From Novosphingobium sp. (GTDB lineage Bacteria; Pseudomonadota; Alphaproteobacteria; Sphingomonadales; Sphingomonadaceae): a DNA stretch of 64,000 nucleotides. Of this stretch, positions 24,694 to 34,362 are shown one piece after another. The notes under the pieces are model-generated. The model ran no database searches and was not told the DNA's origin. It saw only the letters and a program-made list of their open reading frames with translations. The translations under genes were made by a program, and so were the position numbers. Where the stretch lies: the NCBI GenBank assembly GCA_020848655.1, contig JADLHU010000162.1:1-64000 (forward strand). The letters are read 5' to 3'. Position 1 is the stretch's first letter. Each line of letters starts with the position of its first letter.

Positions 24694-25731
24694 ATGATCT
24701 ATTCGCTGATACGCCCGGCGCTGTTCCGGCTCGATGCGGAGCGGGCGCACGGCATCGCGCTCGCGGCGCTCAGGTTCATGCCGCGCCGCGCCGGTGTCGC
24801 GCCCGGCGGCCCGCTGGCCACCGAAGTGGCGGGCATCGCCTTTCCCAACCCGGTGGGCATGGCCGCGGGGTTCGACAAGAACGCCGAAGTGCCCGATGCC
24901 GTGCTGGGGCTGGGCTTCGGCTTTGTCGAGGTCGGCTCGATGACGCCGCTGCCGCAGGCCGGCAATCCGCGCCCCCGCCTGTTCCGGCTGGAGGAAGACC
25001 GCGCGATCATCAACCGGCTGGGCTTCAACAACGGCGGCGCGGCCAAGGGGGTGGAGCGGCTGCGCGCGCGGCGCGATCGCCCCGGCGTGATCGGGGTGAA
25101 CTTCGGCGCCAACAAGGATTCGGCCGATCGCGTGGCCGACTATGTGATGATGACCCGGCTGATGGCGCCGCTGGCGTCCTATCTTGCCGTCAACGTCAGC
25201 AGCCCGAACACGCCGGGCCTGCGCGCGTTGCAGGACGAATCGGCGCTGGCCGCGCTGCTCGACGCGGTGATCGATGCGCGCGGCGCGGCAAGCGATGCAC
25301 CGCCGGTGTTCCTGAAAGTCGCGCCCGATCTCCAGCCCGCCGATATCGATGCGATCAGCCGCATCGCCATCGACAAGCGGCTGGGCGCGCTGATCGTGAC
25401 CAACACCACGATCTCGCGCCCGCCGCTGCGTTCGATCCACGCGGGCGAAGCGGGTGGCCTGTCGGGCGCGCCGCTGCGCGATCTGGCGCATGAGCGGCTG
25501 TGCGATTTCCGCAAGGCCACCGGCGGTGCGATTCCGCTGATCGGCGTGGGCGGCGTGGCCAGCGCCGAGGATGCCTGGGCGCGCATCCGCGCCGGGGCCA
25601 GCCTGGTGCAGCTTTACAGCGCCATGGTCTATGAAGGGCCGGGGCTGGTGCGCGCCATCACGCGCGGGCTGGAAGCCCTTATGCGCCGCGATGGCTTTGC
25701 CAGCATTGCCGAGGCGGTGGGAAGCGCATAG
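24694..25731 (+). CDS. pyrD: Dihydroorotate dehydrogenase (quinone), class 2
   Basis: A 345-residue FMN enzyme that oxidises dihydroorotate to orotate and passes electrons to quinone at the inner membrane. The N-terminal helix pair MIYSLIRPALFRLDAERAH marks class 2. FMN and substrate motifs include NPVGMAAGFDKNAE, INRLGFNN, VNFGANKDS, and the catalytic serine loop VNVSSPNTPGL, followed by FLKVAPDL and IGVGGV. The ATG at 24694 is chosen over an upstream in-frame start at 24640. The next gene begins 10 bp after the stop. Confidence 0.95.
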   Translation: MIYSLIRPALFRLDAERAHGIALAALRFMPRRAGVAPGGPLATEVAGIAFPNPVGMAAGFDKNAEVPDAVLGLGFGFVEVGSMTPLPQAGNPRPRLFRLEEDRAIINRLGFNNGGAAKGVERLRARRDRPGVIGVNFGANKDSADRVADYVMMTRLMAPLASYLAVNVSSPNTPGLRALQDESALAALLDAVIDARGAASDAPPVFLKVAPDLQPADIDAISRIAIDKRLGALIVTNTTISRPPLRSIHAGEAGGLSGAPLRDLAHERLCDFRKATGGAIPLIGVGGVASAEDAWARIRAGASLVQLYSAMVYEGPGLVRAITRGLEALMRRDGFASIAEAVGSA

Positions 25732-25741
25732 CATCGCGGCA

Positions 25742-27547
25742 ATGCGTTTTCCCCCCACTGCCCGCCACCGGCTGTTCGCGCTGGTCGCGCCGCTGCTTGC
25801 CCCGCTGTTCCTGGCCGGCTGCGCCACCGCGCCGCAGGTCGGCCCGCAAGTTGGCTCGTCCACGGCGGGGCCCTCTACGGTTGGCTCGTCCAAGGTGGGT
25901 CCGGTCTATGCGAAAGGCATGGTCAGCGCCGCCGATCCGCGCGCGGCCGAGGCGGGGGCGGACATGCTGCGCGCCGGCGGCAGCGCCACCGATGCGGCCA
26001 TGGCCACGCTGCTGGCGCTGACCGTGGTGGAACCGCAAAGCTCGGGCATCGGCGGCGGCGGTTTCCTGGTGGTCGATGATGGCCAGGGCGCGCTCGAAAC
26101 GATCGACGGGCGCGAGACGGCGCCCGCCGCCGCGACCCCGCTCTGGTTCCAGCCGGATGGCCGCACGCTGACCGTGCCCGAAGCGATCCCCGGCGGCCTC
26201 AGCGTTGGCGTGCCGGGCAACGTGCGGCTGATGGCGGCCGCGCATGGCCGCCATGGCAAGCTGGCGTGGAAGGATCTGTTCGCCCCCGCGATCCGGCTGG
26301 CGCGCGATGGCTTCGCGGTGACGCCGCGCCTTTACCAGGCCCTGGCGCGCGCCAAGGGCACCGCCGCGCTGACCGATGCGGGCCGCGCGCTCTATTACGG
26401 CCGCGATGGCGATCAGCCGCTGCCGGTGGGCACGGTGATCCGCAATCCGGCGCTGGCGGCATTCCTGGAACGGCTGGCGGCGGAAGGGCCGGAGGCGTTC
26501 TATGCCGGCACCAATGCCGCGCAGATCGCGCAGGCGGTCAGCACCGCCCCGCGCAATCCCGCGCCGATGACCGTGGCCGATATCGCCGCCTACCGCGCCA
26601 AGCCGCGTCCGCCGGTCTGCGCCACCTACCGCGCCTGGCGGGTGTGCGGCATGGGTCCGCCGTCTTCGGGGGCCACCACGGTGCTGGGCGCGCTGGGCCT
26701 GCTCGAACGGTTCGATCTGGCGGCGCTGGGCCAGGATTCCCCCACGGCCTGGCACCTCATCGCCGAGGCCGAGCGGCTCGCCTATGCCGATCGCGAACGC
26801 TATCTGGCGGATAGCGATTTCGTCAGCGTGCCGGTGGCCGGGCTGGTCGCGCGCGGCTATCTGGCAGAGCGTTCGCGGCTGATCGATCCCGCCCGCACCA
26901 TCGATCGCGCGCTGCCCGGCACGCCGCCCGGCGCGCCGCCGCTGGCGCAGGCCGATACGGTCACGCCCGATATTCCCTCCACCTCGCACTTCGTGGCCAT
27001 CGACCGGACGGGGCAGGCGGTGTCGCTGACGTCCACGGTGGAAAGCGCGTTCGGTTCGGGGCTGATGGTCAACGGCTATTACCTCAACAACGAACTGACC
27101 GATTTCAGCCTTGTCCCCGAATGCGATGGCAAGCCCATCGCCAATCGCGTCGAAGGCGGCAAGCGGCCGCGCAGTTCGATGAGCCCGACGCTGGTCTATG
27201 CCCCGGACGGGCGCCTGCGGCTGGCCGTGGGCGCGGCCGGCGGGGCAACGATCCCGGCGCAAGTGCTGCGCGCGGTGATCGGCGTGATCGACTGGCGGCT
27301 GACCGCGCAGCAGGCGCTGGGCCTGCCGGTGCTGTTCGCGCCGGGCGGGCAGGCGGTCTTCGTGGAACAGGGCAGCGCGCTCGAAGCGATGATCCCGGCG
27401 CTGCGCGCGCTGGGCCATGCCGAAGTCTCCGCGCGCGACATGCCGTTGAAGGCCAATGCCATCGAAGTGGTGCCCGGTGCGGCTCGAACAGGCACGCTGG
27501 CGGGCGCCGCCGATCCGCGCAGCGAGGGCCGCGCCGTTTCCGAATGA
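25742..27547 (+). CDS. ggt: Gamma-glutamyltransferase, lipoprotein form
   Basis: A 601-residue Ntn-hydrolase precursor. The lipobox LAGC in the signal peptide (Cys near residue 24) predicts a periplasmic lipoprotein. A short Gly/Ser/Val repeat linker (VGPQVGSS, VGSSKVGP) follows. The family is shown by GMVSAADPRAAEAGADMLRAGGSA, SSGIGGGGF, and the autoprocessing/catalytic Thr in PSTSHFVAID. Later come SLTSTVESAFGSG and RPRSSMSPT. It cleaves gamma-glutamyl bonds such as in glutathione. It lies 10 bp after pyrD. Confidence 0.93.
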   Translation: MRFPPTARHRLFALVAPLLAPLFLAGCATAPQVGPQVGSSTAGPSTVGSSKVGPVYAKGMVSAADPRAAEAGADMLRAGGSATDAAMATLLALTVVEPQSSGIGGGGFLVVDDGQGALETIDGRETAPAAATPLWFQPDGRTLTVPEAIPGGLSVGVPGNVRLMAAAHGRHGKLAWKDLFAPAIRLARDGFAVTPRLYQALARAKGTAALTDAGRALYYGRDGDQPLPVGTVIRNPALAAFLERLAAEGPEAFYAGTNAAQIAQAVSTAPRNPAPMTVADIAAYRAKPRPPVCATYRAWRVCGMGPPSSGATTVLGALGLLERFDLAALGQDSPTAWHLIAEAERLAYADRERYLADSDFVSVPVAGLVARGYLAERSRLIDPARTIDRALPGTPPGAPPLAQADTVTPDIPSTSHFVAIDRTGQAVSLTSTVESAFGSGLMVNGYYLNNELTDFSLVPECDGKPIANRVEGGKRPRSSMSPTLVYAPDGRLRLAVGAAGGATIPAQVLRAVIGVIDWRLTAQQALGLPVLFAPGGQAVFVEQGSALEAMIPALRALGHAEVSARDMPLKANAIEVVPGAARTGTLAGAADPRSEGRAVSE

Positions 27548-27614
27548 ATGATTCTCTTCGCGGCGATCTTGCTCTAGACCGCAAGGCGAATGATGCGGTG
27601 AGAGGCGGATTCCG

Positions 27615-29417
27615 GTGCAGCTTTCCGATTTCGATGCCAGCAGCAATCTCGTCGCGCTGTTTCTGTCGCGCGCCGATGAACTGGGCGACAAGCCGATGCT
27701 CTGGGCCAGGCGCGATGGCGCGTGGCAATCGCTGAGCTGGACCGAAGCGGCGCGGCGCGTCTGCCTGATCGCGCAATCGCTGCGCGCGCTGGGGCTGGGC
27801 GATGGCGAACGCGTGCTGCTCGTGTCCGAAAACCGGCCCGAATGGTGCCTGGCCGATCTGGCGATCATGGCGGCGGGCTGCGTCACCGTGCCGGCCTATA
27901 CCACCAACACCGAACGCGATCACTTGCACGTGCTGGAAAATTCGGGGGCCAGCGCGGTGATCGTGTCGGATGCCAGGCTGGCCAAGCCGCTGCTGCCCGC
28001 GGTGCTGCGATCCGATTGTGCGCGGCACGTGATCGGCATCGAACCCTTGCGCCGCGCGCAGGCCAGCACGGTCGCGTTCCACGATTGGGACGATCTGCTG
28101 GCGGGCGATGCGGCGGCGGCGCGCGCGGCGGTGGACGCGCGCATCGCCGGCATCGGGCGCGGCGATCTGGCCTGCATCATCTACACCAGCGGCACCGGCG
28201 GCGCGCCGCGCGGGGTGTGCCAGCACCACGGCGCGATCCTGCGCAACGTCGATGGCGCGGCGCGCATCCTGTGCGAGGATTTCGGCTGGGACGATGAAGT
28301 GTTCCTGTCGTTCCTGCCGCTCAGCCATGCCTATGAACACACCGGCGGCCAGTTCCTGCCGATCGGCATGGGCGCGCAGATCTGGTATTCGGAAGGGCTG
28401 GAAAAGCTGGCCTCCAACATCGAGGAAGTCGGCCCGACGATCATGATCGTGGTGCCGCGCCTGTTCGAAGTGCTGCGCGCCCGGATCATCAAGCAGGTCG
28501 GCAAGCAGGGCAAGCTGGCCGGCTACCTGATGGACCGCGCGCTGGCCATTGGCGATCGCAAGGCCCGGGGCGCCCGCCGCCTGATCGACGCGCCGATGGA
28601 CCTGATCCTGGAACGCACGCTGCGCCCGAAGATCCGCCAGCGCTTCGGCGGGCGGATGAAGGCGCTGGTCTCGGGCGGGGCGCCGCTCAATCCCGAAATC
28701 GGCGTGTTCTTCGATGCGATGGGGCTGGTCCTGCTGCAAGGCTATGGCCAGACCGAAGCGGCGCCGGTGATCAGTTGCAACCGTCCGCGCGCCGGGTTGA
28801 AGATGGATACCGTCGGCCCGCCGATGGACGGGGTGGAACTGCGCATCGCCGAAGATGGCGAAATCCTGGTGCGCGGCGAACTGGTCATGCACGGCTACTG
28901 GCGCAACGATGCCGAAACCGCCCGCGCGCTGCAGGACGGCTGGCTGCACACCGGCGATATCGGCCACATCGATCCGCGCGGCCGCATCGTCATCACCGAT
29001 CGCAAGAAGGACATGATCGTCAACGACAAGGGTGACAACGTCTCGCCGCAGAAAGTGGAAGGCATGCTCACGCTCCAGCCCGAGATCGCGCAGGCGATGG
29101 TCACGGGCGACAAGCGGCCCTACCTGGTCGGGCTGATCGTGCCCGACGCCGAATGGGCGCTCGAATGGGCCCGCGCCGAGGGCGAGGCTTTCGATCTTGT
29201 GGCGCTGCAGGCCCTGCCCGCGTTCCGCAGCGCGGTGCGCGCGGCGGTGGACCGCGTGAACCGCGATCTCTCGGTGATAGAGAAAGTCCGCCAGTTCACT
29301 TTTGCCGACGAAGCCTTCGCCATCGCGAACGAGGAAATGACTCCCAGCCTCAAGATCCGCCGCCACAAGCTCAAGGAGCGTTATGGCGAGCGTCTGGACG
29401 GTCTCTACCGGGTCTAG
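27615..29417 (+). CDS. Long-chain acyl-CoA synthetase (AMP-forming)
   Basis: 600 residues, with GTG start at 27615. It belongs to the ANL family, FAA1/FadD15-like branch. The P-loop-like motif is IIYTSGTGGAPRGV. Other motifs are SFLPLSHAYEH, GYGQTEAAPV, GWLHTGDIGHID and the hinge RKKDMIVNDKGDNVSPQKVE, where the catalytic Lys lies further on. It activates fatty or other carboxylic acids to CoA thioesters. It is 68 bp from ggt and 114 bp from the catB start. The operator before catB lies downstream of it, so it is probably not part of the cat operon. Confidence 0.9.
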   Translation: MQLSDFDASSNLVALFLSRADELGDKPMLWARRDGAWQSLSWTEAARRVCLIAQSLRALGLGDGERVLLVSENRPEWCLADLAIMAAGCVTVPAYTTNTERDHLHVLENSGASAVIVSDARLAKPLLPAVLRSDCARHVIGIEPLRRAQASTVAFHDWDDLLAGDAAAARAAVDARIAGIGRGDLACIIYTSGTGGAPRGVCQHHGAILRNVDGAARILCEDFGWDDEVFLSFLPLSHAYEHTGGQFLPIGMGAQIWYSEGLEKLASNIEEVGPTIMIVVPRLFEVLRARIIKQVGKQGKLAGYLMDRALAIGDRKARGARRLIDAPMDLILERTLRPKIRQRFGGRMKALVSGGAPLNPEIGVFFDAMGLVLLQGYGQTEAAPVISCNRPRAGLKMDTVGPPMDGVELRIAEDGEILVRGELVMHGYWRNDAETARALQDGWLHTGDIGHIDPRGRIVITDRKKDMIVNDKGDNVSPQKVEGMLTLQPEIAQAMVTGDKRPYLVGLIVPDAEWALEWARAEGEAFDLVALQALPAFRSAVRAAVDRVNRDLSVIEKVRQFTFADEAFAIANEEMTPSLKIRRHKLKERYGERLDGLYRV

Positions 29418-29441
29418 GTGCGTTTCTGTTGCGCTCACATC

Positions 29442-29456
29442 ATACCTGCCGGGTAT
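29442..29456. promoter_or_regulatory. BenM/CatM-type LysR operator (ATAC-N7-GTAT) before catB
   Basis: The sequence ATACCTGCCGGGTAT is a perfect ATAC-N7-GTAT box, 74 bp upstream of the catB ATG. This is the pattern bound by BenM and CatM of Acinetobacter. The same box occurs at 42085-42099, and a BenM/CatM-like gene lies at 44196-45095. Confidence 0.75.
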
Positions 29457-29530
29457 AGCAGCCAACCCAGTTGATCTTTCCCTTCGCGCCGCCGGGCGGC
29501 TATCCCTCTCGCACAACGTGAGGAGGGGTG

Positions 29531-30679
29531 ATGATCGGAATTGACAGGATCGAAGCCGTTCTCCTGGATGTGCCGACGATCCGGCCCCATGTCCTGGCGA
29601 TGGCGACGATGCGCGCGCAAGTTGTATGCCTCGTGCGTATATATTGCGCCGACGGCGTGATCGGCCTCGGCGAAGCGACGACGATCGGCGGACTGGGCTA
29701 TGGCCCCGAAAGCCCCGAAGGCATCAAGCTGGCGATCGATACCTATTTCGCCCCGATCATCGCCGCCTGCGACGCCACGCGCCCCGCCGCAGCGATGGCG
29801 CGGCTGGCGCGCCACATCGTCGGCAATCACTTCGCCAAGTGCGCGGTGGAAACGGCGTTGCTTGATGCGCAGGGCCAGCGCCTGGGCGTGCCGGTCAGCG
29901 AACTGCTGGGCGGGCGGCTGCGCGATCGGCTGCCGGTGCTGTGGACGCTGGCCAGCGGCGAAACCGCGCGCGATATCGAGGAAGCCGAGCGGATGATCGC
30001 CGTGCGCCGGCACAATGTGTTCAAGCTCAAGATCGGCAAGCGCGCGCTGGAAGACGACGTCGCCCATGTCGCCGCGATCAAGCAGGCGCTGGGCCAGCGC
30101 GCCTCGGTGCGGGTCGATGTCAACATGGCCTGGGACGAGCCGACCGCCGCGCGCGGCATCGCCATGCTGGCCGATGCCGGCTGCGATCTGGTCGAGCAGC
30201 CGATCTCGCGCACCAACCGCGCCGGCATGGCGCGCCTTTCCGCCTCGTCGCGCATCCCGGTGATGGCGGACGAGGCACTGACCGGCCCGGCCTCGGCCTA
30301 TGACTATGCGGTCGATGCGGCCGCGCATGTCTTCGCGGTGAAGATCGAGCAATCGGGCGGACTGCTGGCGGCGCGGCAGGTGCAGGCGATCGCCGATGCC
30401 GCCGGCGTCGCGCTTTATGGCGGCACCATGCTGGAAGCGGGCATCGGCACGATCGCATCGGCGCATGTCTTCGCAACCTTCCCCGCGCTGGCGTTCGGCA
30501 CCGAACTGTTCGGGCCGCTGCTGCTGACCGAGGAAATTCTCAGCGAACCGCTCGACTATGCGGACTTCTCGCTGGGGGTGCCCGATGGGCCGGGCCTCGG
30601 CATCGCGCTGGATGAGGATCGCGTCGCGTTCCTGCGGCGCGATGCGGTGCACGCCACCATCAGCATTCCCGCCGCCTGA
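29531..30679 (+). CDS. catB: Muconate cycloisomerase
   Basis: A 382-residue enolase-superfamily enzyme converting cis,cis-muconate to muconolactone. The catalytic residues are in place: the K-x-K pair Lys165/Lys167 in VFKLKIGK, metal ligands Asp196, Glu222 (EQPI) and Asp247 (MADEAL), and Lys271 in VKIEQSGG. The ATG at 29531 follows AGGAGG at 29521-29526. An overlapping GTG at 29528 is less likely. It is the first gene of catBCA-pcaD, 16 bp from catC. Confidence 0.95.
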   Translation: MIGIDRIEAVLLDVPTIRPHVLAMATMRAQVVCLVRIYCADGVIGLGEATTIGGLGYGPESPEGIKLAIDTYFAPIIAACDATRPAAAMARLARHIVGNHFAKCAVETALLDAQGQRLGVPVSELLGGRLRDRLPVLWTLASGETARDIEEAERMIAVRRHNVFKLKIGKRALEDDVAHVAAIKQALGQRASVRVDVNMAWDEPTAARGIAMLADAGCDLVEQPISRTNRAGMARLSASSRIPVMADEALTGPASAYDYAVDAAAHVFAVKIEQSGGLLAARQVQAIADAAGVALYGGTMLEAGIGTIASAHVFATFPALAFGTELFGPLLLTEEILSEPLDYADFSLGVPDGPGLGIALDEDRVAFLRRDAVHATISIPAA

Positions 30680-30695
30680 AAGGATCCGCCGACCC

Positions 30696-30986
30696 ATGCT
30701 GTTCAAGGTTGAAATGGACGTCAACGTGCCGGCCGGCTTCGATGCGGAGCGGTTCGAGACGCTGAAAGCGGCGGAAAAGGCGCGCTTTCAGGATCTGCAG
30801 CGCGCCGGCACCTGGCGCCACATCCGGCGCGTTGTCGGCCATTACAGCAATGTCAGCATCTTCGATGTCGGCAGCAATGCCGAACTGCACGACATCCTGA
30901 CCACGCTGCCGCTCTATCCCTTCATGGCCGTGCGGGTGACGGCGCTTTGCCGCCATCCGTCCTCCATCCACGACGACGACCGCTGA
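30696..30986 (+). CDS. catC: Muconolactone delta-isomerase
   Basis: 96 residues, the usual size. It converts muconolactone to 3-oxoadipate enol-lactone. Family features are the start MLFKVEMDVNVP, EKARFQDLQRAGTWRHIRRVVG, the segment SNVSIFDVGSNAELHDIL and LPLYPFM. The gene lies between catB (16 bp) and catA (37 bp) on one transcript. The true start is ATG 30696; an upstream open frame overlaps catB and is not used. Confidence 0.95.
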   Translation: MLFKVEMDVNVPAGFDAERFETLKAAEKARFQDLQRAGTWRHIRRVVGHYSNVSIFDVGSNAELHDILTTLPLYPFMAVRVTALCRHPSSIHDDDR

Positions 30987-31023
30987 CGCGCGGGATCGCG
31001 CGCACTTCACAGGAGAGAGACCA

Positions 31024-31923
31024 ATGCCCCAGGATTTCGTGCACAGCCCCGCCGTCCAGGCCCTGCTCGACCGCGCCAGCGGCGTGGGCCAGCCCGCCGG
31101 CGACCCGCGCCTCCAGCACATCGTGCGCGATCTCGTCGAGGCGACGATGGCGGTGATCGCGCGCTATGACGTCAACGAGAGCGAGTTCTGGCAGGCCGTG
31201 CGCTTCTTCCAGGATGGCGTGGGCGAATTCGGCCTGATCGTGCCGGGCATCGGGCTGGAGCATTTCCTCGACCTTTACATGGATGCCAAGGATGCCGAAG
31301 CCGGGCGCACCGGCGGCACGCCGCGCACCATCGAAGGGCCGCTCTACGTCGCCGGCGCGCCGATCGTCGAAGGCAATGTCGATCTTTCGACCGACCCCGA
31401 CGATACCGACACGCTTTACATGAGCGGCACGATCACCGGCACCGACGGCAAGCCGGTGAAAGGCGCGCTGCTGCATGTCTGGCACGCCAATTCGCAAGGG
31501 TGGTATTCGCACTTCGATCCCACCGGCACGCAAACGCCGTTCAACAATCGCCGCCGCATCCGCATCGGCGATGACGGGCGCTATGCGTTCCATTCGAAGA
31601 TGCCCAATGGCTACAGCGTCCCGCCGGGCGGCGCCACCGACCGGCTGATGCAGGCGCTGGGCCGCCATGGCAACCGCCCCGCCCACGTCCACTTCTTCAT
31701 CGAGGCGCCGGGCTATCGCACGCTGACCACGCAGATCAATTTCGGCGACGATCCTTTCGCGGCCGACGATTTCGCGTTCGGCACGCGCGAAGGCCTGCTG
31801 CCCACGCCGAACCGCCAGGGCGACGCTGCCTATATCGCCTTCGATTTCGTGTTGCAGCGCGCCGAGGGCGAAAGCGACGAGCAGTTTTCCGCCCGCACCC
31901 GTGCTTCCGCCGAGGCCGGGTGA
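31024..31923 (+). CDS. catA: Catechol 1,2-dioxygenase
   Basis: A 299-residue intradiol dioxygenase that opens catechol to cis,cis-muconate. The non-heme Fe(III) ligands are Tyr161 (GWYSHF), Tyr197 (NGYSVP), His221 and His223 (RPAHVHFF), with exactly the spacing of characterised CatA. An N-terminal helical dimer domain precedes the core. A strong ribosome site (GGAGAGAGA) stands before ATG 31024. The preferred substrate (catechol or a substituted catechol) cannot be read from the sequence. Confidence 0.95.
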   Translation: MPQDFVHSPAVQALLDRASGVGQPAGDPRLQHIVRDLVEATMAVIARYDVNESEFWQAVRFFQDGVGEFGLIVPGIGLEHFLDLYMDAKDAEAGRTGGTPRTIEGPLYVAGAPIVEGNVDLSTDPDDTDTLYMSGTITGTDGKPVKGALLHVWHANSQGWYSHFDPTGTQTPFNNRRRIRIGDDGRYAFHSKMPNGYSVPPGGATDRLMQALGRHGNRPAHVHFFIEAPGYRTLTTQINFGDDPFAADDFAFGTREGLLPTPNRQGDAAYIAFDFVLQRAEGESDEQFSARTRASAEAG

Positions 31924-31936
31924 CGCGCGGACGGTG

Positions 31937-32743
31937 ATGGAAACGTCCGTGCGCGACGCGGGATTTGTCACCACCGGCGACGGCTGTCGTATCGCCTGGC
32001 GCTGCGATGGCCCGGCCGATGCGCCGGTGTTGCTCTTGTCCAACTCGCTGGGCACCGGCATGGACATGTGGGCGCCGCAACTGGCGGCGTGGACGCAAAG
32101 GTTCCGTGTGCTGCGCTATGACCAGCGCGGCCATGGCGCCTCGGACGCGCCGGCCGGGGCCTATTCGCTCGACCGGCTGGGCCGCGACGTGGTGGAACTG
32201 CTCGATGCGCTGGGCATCGCCAGTGTCGATTTCTGCGGGCTGTCGCTGGGCGGGATGACCGGGCAATGGCTGGCCATCCGCGAGCCTGCGCGCCTGCGCC
32301 GGCTGGTCCTGGCCAATACGTCCTCGTTCATGGGACCGCCTTCGGCCTGGGATGCGCGCATCGACGCGGTTCGTGCGCAAGGCATGGCGCCGCTGGCGCA
32401 GGCTTCGGTGGAGCGCTGGTTCACCCGGGGCTTCGCCGCCGCTGCGCCCGATGCCATCGCCCCGATCGCGGCGATGCTCCAGGCCACCGACCGTGCGGGC
32501 TATGCCGGCTGCTGCGCCGCGATCCGCGACATGGACATGCGCCGCACCGCCGCGCTGATCGCGGCGCCCACGCTGGTCATCGGCGGCACGCTCGATCCCG
32601 CTACACCGCCCGCACACAGCGATGCGCTGGCGCGCGCCATTGCCGGATCGCGGCTGATCATGCTGGCGGCGGCGCATCTGTCGAACGTGGAACAGCCCGA
32701 CGCTTTCGCGCGGGCCGTCCTGGATTTCCTTTCGGAAGCCTAA
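31937..32743 (+). CDS. pcaD: 3-oxoadipate enol-lactonase
   Basis: A 268-residue alpha/beta hydrolase. The triad is Ser103 (CGLSLGGM), Asp220 (GGTLD) and His247 (AAHLSNVEQ), as in PcaD/CatD. It hydrolyses 3-oxoadipate enol-lactone to 3-oxoadipate. The ATG at 31937 lies 13 bp after catA; an upstream start inside catA is possible. Its stop overlaps the stop of the convergent companion gene by 2-3 bp, so no room is left for a terminator. The later steps (PcaIJ, PcaF) are not in the window. Confidence 0.93.
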   Translation: METSVRDAGFVTTGDGCRIAWRCDGPADAPVLLLSNSLGTGMDMWAPQLAAWTQRFRVLRYDQRGHGASDAPAGAYSLDRLGRDVVELLDALGIASVDFCGLSLGGMTGQWLAIREPARLRRLVLANTSSFMGPPSAWDARIDAVRAQGMAPLAQASVERWFTRGFAAAAPDAIAPIAAMLQATDRAGYAGCCAAIRDMDMRRTAALIAAPTLVIGGTLDPATPPAHSDALARAIAGSRLIMLAAAHLSNVEQPDAFARAVLDFLSEA

Positions 32744-33093
32744 AGCGCTTCGTCGCCGTGATCCGGGACGAAGCGGCGCGCATCGAAGCTGAACGGCACT
32801 TCGCTGTTGCCGGCGTACAGTTCGTGGTGCGGCGCGGCTTCGGCATAGGCGCAGGCCAGCATCAGCGCGTTGCGCTGCGGCGTTTCCACCGGCTCGGCCG
32901 GGCATTGCGCCAGATAGGCCAGCAGCGCGTCCAGCCGGGGCGCCATGGCATCGTGGAATGCGGCGAAATCCGGCGCGCGCGCGGCAAACCGCAAGGCGTT
33001 GCGCTCGTTCTCGGTAGGGCGTGACCAGCGCGCGGCCAGCGGCGCAAGATCGGCGAAGGCTTCGGGCAGGATCGCATAGTCGGCAGTCGTCAT
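32740..33093 (-). CDS. Rieske-oxygenase companion protein, copy 1 (unknown family)
   Basis: A 117-residue cytosolic protein. The pattern F-[AS]-D-L-x-P, later F-[HY]-D-[AV], a helix rich in Leu/Ala, then A-E-x-A-x-x-x-E-[LM]-Y-[AG] and DxxRFVPxH near the end is shared with 38909-39283 and 42240-42605. Each copy is directly linked to a Rieske alpha gene. No cofactor motif is seen, and the function is unknown. A small helical subunit or chaperone of the oxygenase is one guess. Its ATG overlaps the Rieske stop (ATGA). Confidence 0.8.
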   Translation of the reverse strand: MTTADYAILPEAFADLAPLAARWSRPTENERNALRFAARAPDFAAFHDAMAPRLDALLAYLAQCPAEPVETPQRNALMLACAYAEAAPHHELYAGNSEVPFSFDARRFVPDHGDEAL

Positions 33094-34334
33094 TGCTTGG
33101 CTCCGGCCAGGTAGCTGTCGAGGGTGAGGGCGGCGTGGCGGATCAGGAATTCCTGGTCCATCAGTTGCATGTCGTCGATCGCGCCCGACATGATGCCGGT
33201 GAAGGTGTCCTCCATCGTGGCGGTGTCTTCCAGCCAGGCGTTGCGATGCAGCGCGTTGACATGCATCTGCGCGGCGCGCTCCGCCGCGTTGCGGGCCGGG
33301 CGGAAGTAGTTGATCCCTTCCCACAATGTGGTGCCGTGATCGAGCGGCCAGAACTGGTGGGTGAAGTACGACAGGCCCGGATAGCCGCAGCCCGAGGCAA
33401 GGTGGATCAGCAGGTTCGGGAAGATGTTGGGGATCTCGAACTGGAAATCGCCGCGCCGCGCCGGGTTGATGTCGGCGGGCAGCAGGTCGGGGCGCGGGCC
33501 GTGATTGTCGCTGCCGTGGAGCACGCCGGCGAATGTCTGCGTCGACGGCGCGGTATCCATGCCGGCGCCGAAGATCGTGGACGAGGCATGTGGGCCGATC
33601 AGCTTGAAATCGCTGTGTTCGATGCCGCGGAAGCCGGGCAGCGATCCGGCATGGATGGTGGGTACGTGATAGCCTTCGGAGAAGGCGTAGAGCGCGACCT
33701 TCCAGTTGCACTTGAGTACGGTGGAATAGCGAAAGGCCGTGGTCGATTCGCGATAGGGATAGCCGCCGAACAACGTGCCGAAATCGCCCAGGTACGCGGC
33801 CAGGGTCTGCGCCGGTGCGGGATCGAAATTGATGAAGACGAAGCCTTCCCATTCGTCGCAGGCGATCTCGCGCAGGCCCAGGCAGCCCTTGTCGAGCTGG
33901 CCGAAGGCGTCCTCCATGGGCACCGACTTCAGCGGGCCGTCGGTGCCGAAGACCCAGCCGTGGAACCGGCAGGTGACGACACCGGCGCGCGCGCGGCCGT
34001 ACGTTTCGAAGCCCTTGTTCGGCACCACCTTGTTGCCACGATGGGTACAGACGTTGTGAAAGGCGCGGATGCGCCCGTCCTTGCCGCGCACGATCAGGAT
34101 CGAGGTATCGGCGACGGGCAGTTCCTTGACTTTGTAGTCGCCCGCATCGGGCAGTTCCCAGGCCGTCGCGACTTTCAGCCAGACCTTCTTGAAGATGCGC
34201 TCCTGTTCCAGCGCGTAGATCGCGGGATCGCGGATCGCGTTGACGGACACCGGGCCGGTGCCCAGTTCTTCGCGGATCTGCGGGATGGTGCGCCGGATGT
34301 GATCCAGCGAGGCGGCGGTTTGCGGCATGGGCAT
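33090..34334 (-). CDS. Rieske non-heme iron oxygenase, alpha subunit 1
   Basis: 414 residues. The Rieske [2Fe-2S] ligands are Cys96/His98 (CTHRG) and Cys122/His125 (CRFHGW). The mononuclear iron site is His223 and His228 in EGYHVPTIH, with a carboxylate expected near the C-terminus. The bridging position is Glu220 rather than the Asp of naphthalene dioxygenase. No beta subunit gene is adjacent; instead there are an NTF2-like gene upstream and the companion gene downstream. The ATG at 34334 has a good ribosome site. Substrate unknown, probably an aromatic acid or ether. Confidence 0.92.
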   Translation of the reverse strand: MPMPQTAASLDHIRRTIPQIREELGTGPVSVNAIRDPAIYALEQERIFKKVWLKVATAWELPDAGDYKVKELPVADTSILIVRGKDGRIRAFHNVCTHRGNKVVPNKGFETYGRARAGVVTCRFHGWVFGTDGPLKSVPMEDAFGQLDKGCLGLREIACDEWEGFVFINFDPAPAQTLAAYLGDFGTLFGGYPYRESTTAFRYSTVLKCNWKVALYAFSEGYHVPTIHAGSLPGFRGIEHSDFKLIGPHASSTIFGAGMDTAPSTQTFAGVLHGSDNHGPRPDLLPADINPARRGDFQFEIPNIFPNLLIHLASGCGYPGLSYFTHQFWPLDHGTTLWEGINYFRPARNAAERAAQMHVNALHRNAWLEDTATMEDTFTGIMSGAIDDMQLMDQEFLIRHAALTLDSYLAGAKQ

Positions 34335-34362
34335 TTCCACTCCTGTTGGTTTTGGGCGAGCG